This document shows, in pieces, positions 21,476 to 23,079 of a stretch of DNA of 23,079 nt. Position numbers and translations under genes: made by a program. Source of the DNA: SM23-32 sp964434535. GTDB lineage: Bacteria > Planctomycetota > Brocadiia > SM23-32. The stretch is from positions 1 through 23,079 of the forward strand of contig CAYSWA010000034.1 of NCBI GenBank assembly GCA_964434535.1. Direction: 5' to 3'. Under the pieces are notes generated by a model. It was not told where the DNA came from and ran no database searches. It was given only the letters and a program-made list of their open reading frames with translations. Each line of letters begins with the position of its first letter. Positions within the stretch are counted from its first letter, which is position 1.

Positions 21476-22530
21476 CGCCCCCCTCCCCCGCCCTTGCGCC
21501 GCCCCCCGCGCCTGGGGTTCAGGTCGAAGCGCGGGCCGGCGAACTCCGAGCCGGTGGAGTCCTCATCCTCATCTTCCTGCGGCGCCTCTTCCTCGTCTTC
21601 CTCGGGCAGGTCCAGGCTCAAGGCCAGGTCGGAGAGTTCCTTCAGGTCGGCGGCGCCCTCGCGGGGCCCGAGGGCCGTCCCGCAGATCCACTCCACCTTG
21701 TCGGCCACCTCGTCCATGGTGATGGTGCGTTCGGCCGGGTCGCGTCGGAAGCAGGCGGCGAGCAGCTCGGCCAGCGTGCCGGGCATCAGGGGGATGTCCT
21801 CCACGGCGGGGCCGTTCATCATGTAGCGGCGCAGCGCGCCCGGCGCCCGCGAGCCGCTCTGCCAGGCGACGCGGCCGACGAACATGTGCAGCACGCTGAC
21901 CGCCCACGACCAGACGTCGGTGGCGGGGCCGAGCTCGCCCCCGCCGGCGAGCTGCTCGGGCGAGGCGTAGGCGCGGGTGCGGGCGTCCGACTCGGCGTAC
22001 TTCCAGACCTTCGCCTCCCCCTTGTCGGAGAGCAGCACGTTGGCCGGCTTGAAGTTGTAGTGGACCAGCTCCTGCCGGTGCAGCCACGAGAGGCCGTCGG
22101 CGCTCTGGTAGGCGATCTCGAGCATGCGCGCCAGGTCACGCAGGTAGCCCTCGCAGACCGCCGTGTCCCAGCACGGGCCCTCGACGCTCTCCAGCAGCAG
22201 GAACGGCACGTCGGCCTCGTCGCTGAACCGCTCGGCGGCGAGCACGTAGGGGTGGCGGGGCACCGAGAGGGCCGTCTCGCAGTAGCGGCGGAACCAGCGC
22301 CGCCACCCGTCGCGGCCCATCACCCGCGGGCTCGCCCGCAGGATCAGGTGCCGGTCCTGGCGGAAGACGTCCTCGGCCCGGTAGAGGTAGCACGTGCCCG
22401 ACTGGCGCACGAGCCCCTTGATGCGGAAGCGGTCGACCACCAGCTCACCGACCTCCCACGCCGCGCCGGTCGACGTCCCCTTGCGTTCGGACTGCACCGC
22501 CGTCTCCTCCGACAGGGGTGAACGAGCCAC
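21472..22530 (-). CDS. Ser/Thr protein kinase-like pseudokinase
   Basis: A 352-residue kinase fold (about residues 34-285) with its catalytic motifs lost. The HRD loop reads HYNFKPAN (157-164), with Asn159 where the catalytic Asp should be. The DFG region reads KVWKYAES (174-181). The beta-3 lysine position is Arg65 (LILRAS). The glycine loop LVRQSGTCYLY (40-50) keeps one glycine. Structural motifs survive: SPEQL (the APE region), DVWSWAV with Asp205, and the final helices. A very acidic stretch (EEDEEEAPQEDEDED) and a Gly/Arg tail follow. There is no membrane segment. The start is GTG 22530, three bases after the DUF6485 stop. It may serve as a scaffold or sensor for the coupled PP2C phosphatase (inference). 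Confidence 0.85.
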   Translation of the reverse strand: MARSPLSEETAVQSERKGTSTGAAWEVGELVVDRFRIKGLVRQSGTCYLYRAEDVFRQDRHLILRASPRVMGRDGWRRWFRRYCETALSVPRHPYVLAAERFSDEADVPFLLLESVEGPCWDTAVCEGYLRDLARMLEIAYQSADGLSWLHRQELVHYNFKPANVLLSDKGEAKVWKYAESDARTRAYASPEQLAGGGELGPATDVWSWAVSVLHMFVGRVAWQSGSRAPGALRRYMMNGPAVEDIPLMPGTLAELLAACFRRDPAERTITMDEVADKVEWICGTALGPREGAADLKELSDLALSLDLPEEDEEEAPQEDEDEDSTGSEFAGPRFDLNPRRGGRRKGGGGGR

Positions 22531-22533
22531 GTC

Positions 22534-22737
22534 TCAGACCTTGCCGCTCCGGACCAGTTCGGCGAACTTGCCGAAGCTGCGATCGTAGCTCTGCTCCACC
22601 TCGTCCGGGAAGCAGCAGCCCGGCAACTGGCGCATGGCCAGGTGGTAGCGCAGGCACTCGCAGCAGACCCCCTTGCGGGAGCAGCCCGGGTAGCTGCAGT
22701 TGCAGTCCGCCAGGTTCTCCTGTTGCTTGCATTCCAT
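22534..22737 (-). CDS. DUF6485-like small cysteine-rich protein
   Basis: A 67-residue protein with nine cysteines: C3, C12, C14, C19, C25, C26, C28, C41 and C42. The pattern MEC-x8-C-x-C-x4-CSRKG-x-CCEC-x3-H-x6-LPGCCFP and the ending SYDRSF matches my memory of the DUF6485 family. It probably binds zinc or an iron-sulfur cluster; no function is known to me. ATG 22737 is supported by GGGAGG (minus strand, 22752-22747). A near-consensus promoter lies about 30 bases upstream. It is the first gene of an operon with the pseudokinase and the PP2C phosphatase. Confidence 0.82.
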   Translation of the reverse strand: MECKQQENLADCNCSYPGCSRKGVCCECLRYHLAMRQLPGCCFPDEVEQSYDRSFGKFAELVRSGKV

Positions 22738-22746
22738 CGACACGGA

Positions 22747-22752
22747 CCTCCC
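22747..22752 (-). promoter_or_regulatory. Shine-Dalgarno that fixes the DUF6485 start
   Basis: Minus-strand GGGAGG, nine bases before ATG 22737. The frame stays open upstream to 23001, but this site and the family N-terminus MEC select the short form. Confidence 0.7.
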
Positions 22753-22768
22753 TTTCGCGCTGACGCGC

Positions 22769-22797
22769 ATTGTAGGCGCGGGCGGGCGTCCTGGCAA
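22769..22797 (-). promoter_or_regulatory. Sigma70-type promoter for the DUF6485-pseudokinase-PP2C operon
   Basis: Minus-strand TTGCCA (22797-22792), a 17-base spacer and TACAAT (22774-22769). The predicted start near 22762 leaves a leader of about 25 bases that includes GGGAGG. Confidence 0.7.
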
Positions 22798-22820
22798 GGT
22801 CAGACGGCCCCTGGGCTTGG

Positions 22821-22907
22821 CTACCAGCGGTAGGGGCGGCAGGGGTCGTCGCCGGCTTCGGGCGTATCGATGTAGTAGCTCTCTTCCCGGCGGCCGGGGC
22901 ACCAGCC
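22821..22907 (-). pseudogene. C-terminal fragment of an unidentified reading frame
   Basis: Read on the minus strand, this stretch gives GWCPGRREESYYIDTPEAGD then DPCRPYRW and a TAG stop at 22823-22821, with host-like G/C-ending codons. It is closed upstream by a stop within about 10 codons. It looks like the tail of a real protein rather than random sequence, but no family is recognised and no start is present. It meets the mnmE tail fragment around 22898-22907. Confidence 0.3.
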
Positions 22908-22954
22908 AGGACGTCCTGACCCGCATCTTCAACCAGTTCTGCATCGGCAAGTAA
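22898..22954 (+). pseudogene. mnmE: C-terminal scrap of mnmE (tRNA modification GTPase)
   Basis: Eighteen codons reading GTSQDVLTRIFNQFCIGK and TAA. The ending IFxxFCIGK is the signature C-terminus of MnmE/TrmE, where the Cys is needed for tRNA wobble-uridine modification. Upstream of it in this frame there is nothing like the rest of MnmE, so this is a 3' fragment left at a recombination junction (or an assembly join). Confidence 0.6.
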
Positions 22955-23021
22955 GCCGGCGCGCATACCGCCGCAGCCGGCAGGTTCCCCGGCCACCTCA
23001 ATTGACAGAGCGGGCGGCTGC

Positions 23022-23079
23022 TAACAGCCCGGTGAAAAAGTGCCTGTCTGTGTACTATCCTATGAGCGTTCGGTTTCGG
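23022..23079 (+). other. Possible end of a mobile element and start of a truncated reading frame
   Basis: From CAGCCCGGTGAAAAAGTGCC (23022 on) the composition becomes AT-richer. It includes TACTAT, and an ATG at 23062 opens MSVRFR to the window edge. The CAGCCC-GTGAAAAA start resembles terminal sequences of some transposons, but the window ends before any transposase can be read. Region 22955-23021 shows no gene. Confidence 0.25.

Noticed and set aside
1..23079. tRNA genes, rRNA segments and CRISPR arrays
   Set aside because: No cloverleaf with a T-loop GTTCGA-type sequence, no rRNA signature and no regularly spaced repeats were seen in the intergenic spaces on reading both strands.

Overview
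This 23 kb GC-rich window (chromosomal housekeeping content, dense gene packing, strong G/C third positions) looks like a free-living bacterium, perhaps a planctomycete or a related PVC-type lineage. The hints are a VIT/VWA secreted protein, an Rhs tail, a pseudokinase beside a PP2C phosphatase, a Re-citrate-synthase-like enzyme and a DUF6485 protein. No rRNA or other phylogenetic marker RNA is present, so the assignment is weak.

Left end (1-1180): the last 70 codons of an Rhs-repeat protein, directly followed by a broken IS66-type transposase and a long imperfect hairpin. Then a minus-strand operon (4352 to 1177) of malic enzyme, an atypical HAD protein and the tRNA methylthiotransferase MtaB. 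A divergent promoter pair at 4415-4495 also drives the plus-strand Re-citrate/homocitrate-synthase-like enzyme and a metallophosphoesterase.

Centre (6.8-14.2 kb, plus strand): lysS with a near-consensus promoter; then a 524-bp element bounded by 29-bp inverted repeats (27 of 29 matching) that carries a four-helix-bundle (23S rRNA intervening-sequence type) gene; then a LolD-like ABC ATPase whose N-terminus is encoded by the right repeat arm; a branched-chain aminotransferase; a TIM-barrel sugar isomerase-like protein; an unrecognised 254-aa protein; a Spy/CpxP-like exported helical protein; and an unrecognised 272-aa protein with its own promoter and a leader hairpin touching its ribosome binding site.

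Right half: a secreted VIT-VWA protein (minus), then the plus-strand translation/secretion cluster ffh-rpsP-trmD-rplS, which lacks rimM. A two-domain GNAT acetyltransferase lies convergent with its stop codon abutting that of rplS. Next comes a minus-strand operon of DUF6485 protein, degenerate serine/threonine kinase and intact PP2C phosphatase, probably a signalling module. The right edge holds scraps: the last codons of mnmE, the end of an unknown minus-strand reading frame, and what may be the start of another mobile element.

The best candidates for something undescribed are the inverted-repeat-bounded four-helix-bundle element between lysS and lolD, and the pseudokinase/PP2C/DUF6485 operon. 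Recurrent sigma70-type promoters (TTGxxx-16/18-TAxxxT) can be read at most operon heads.
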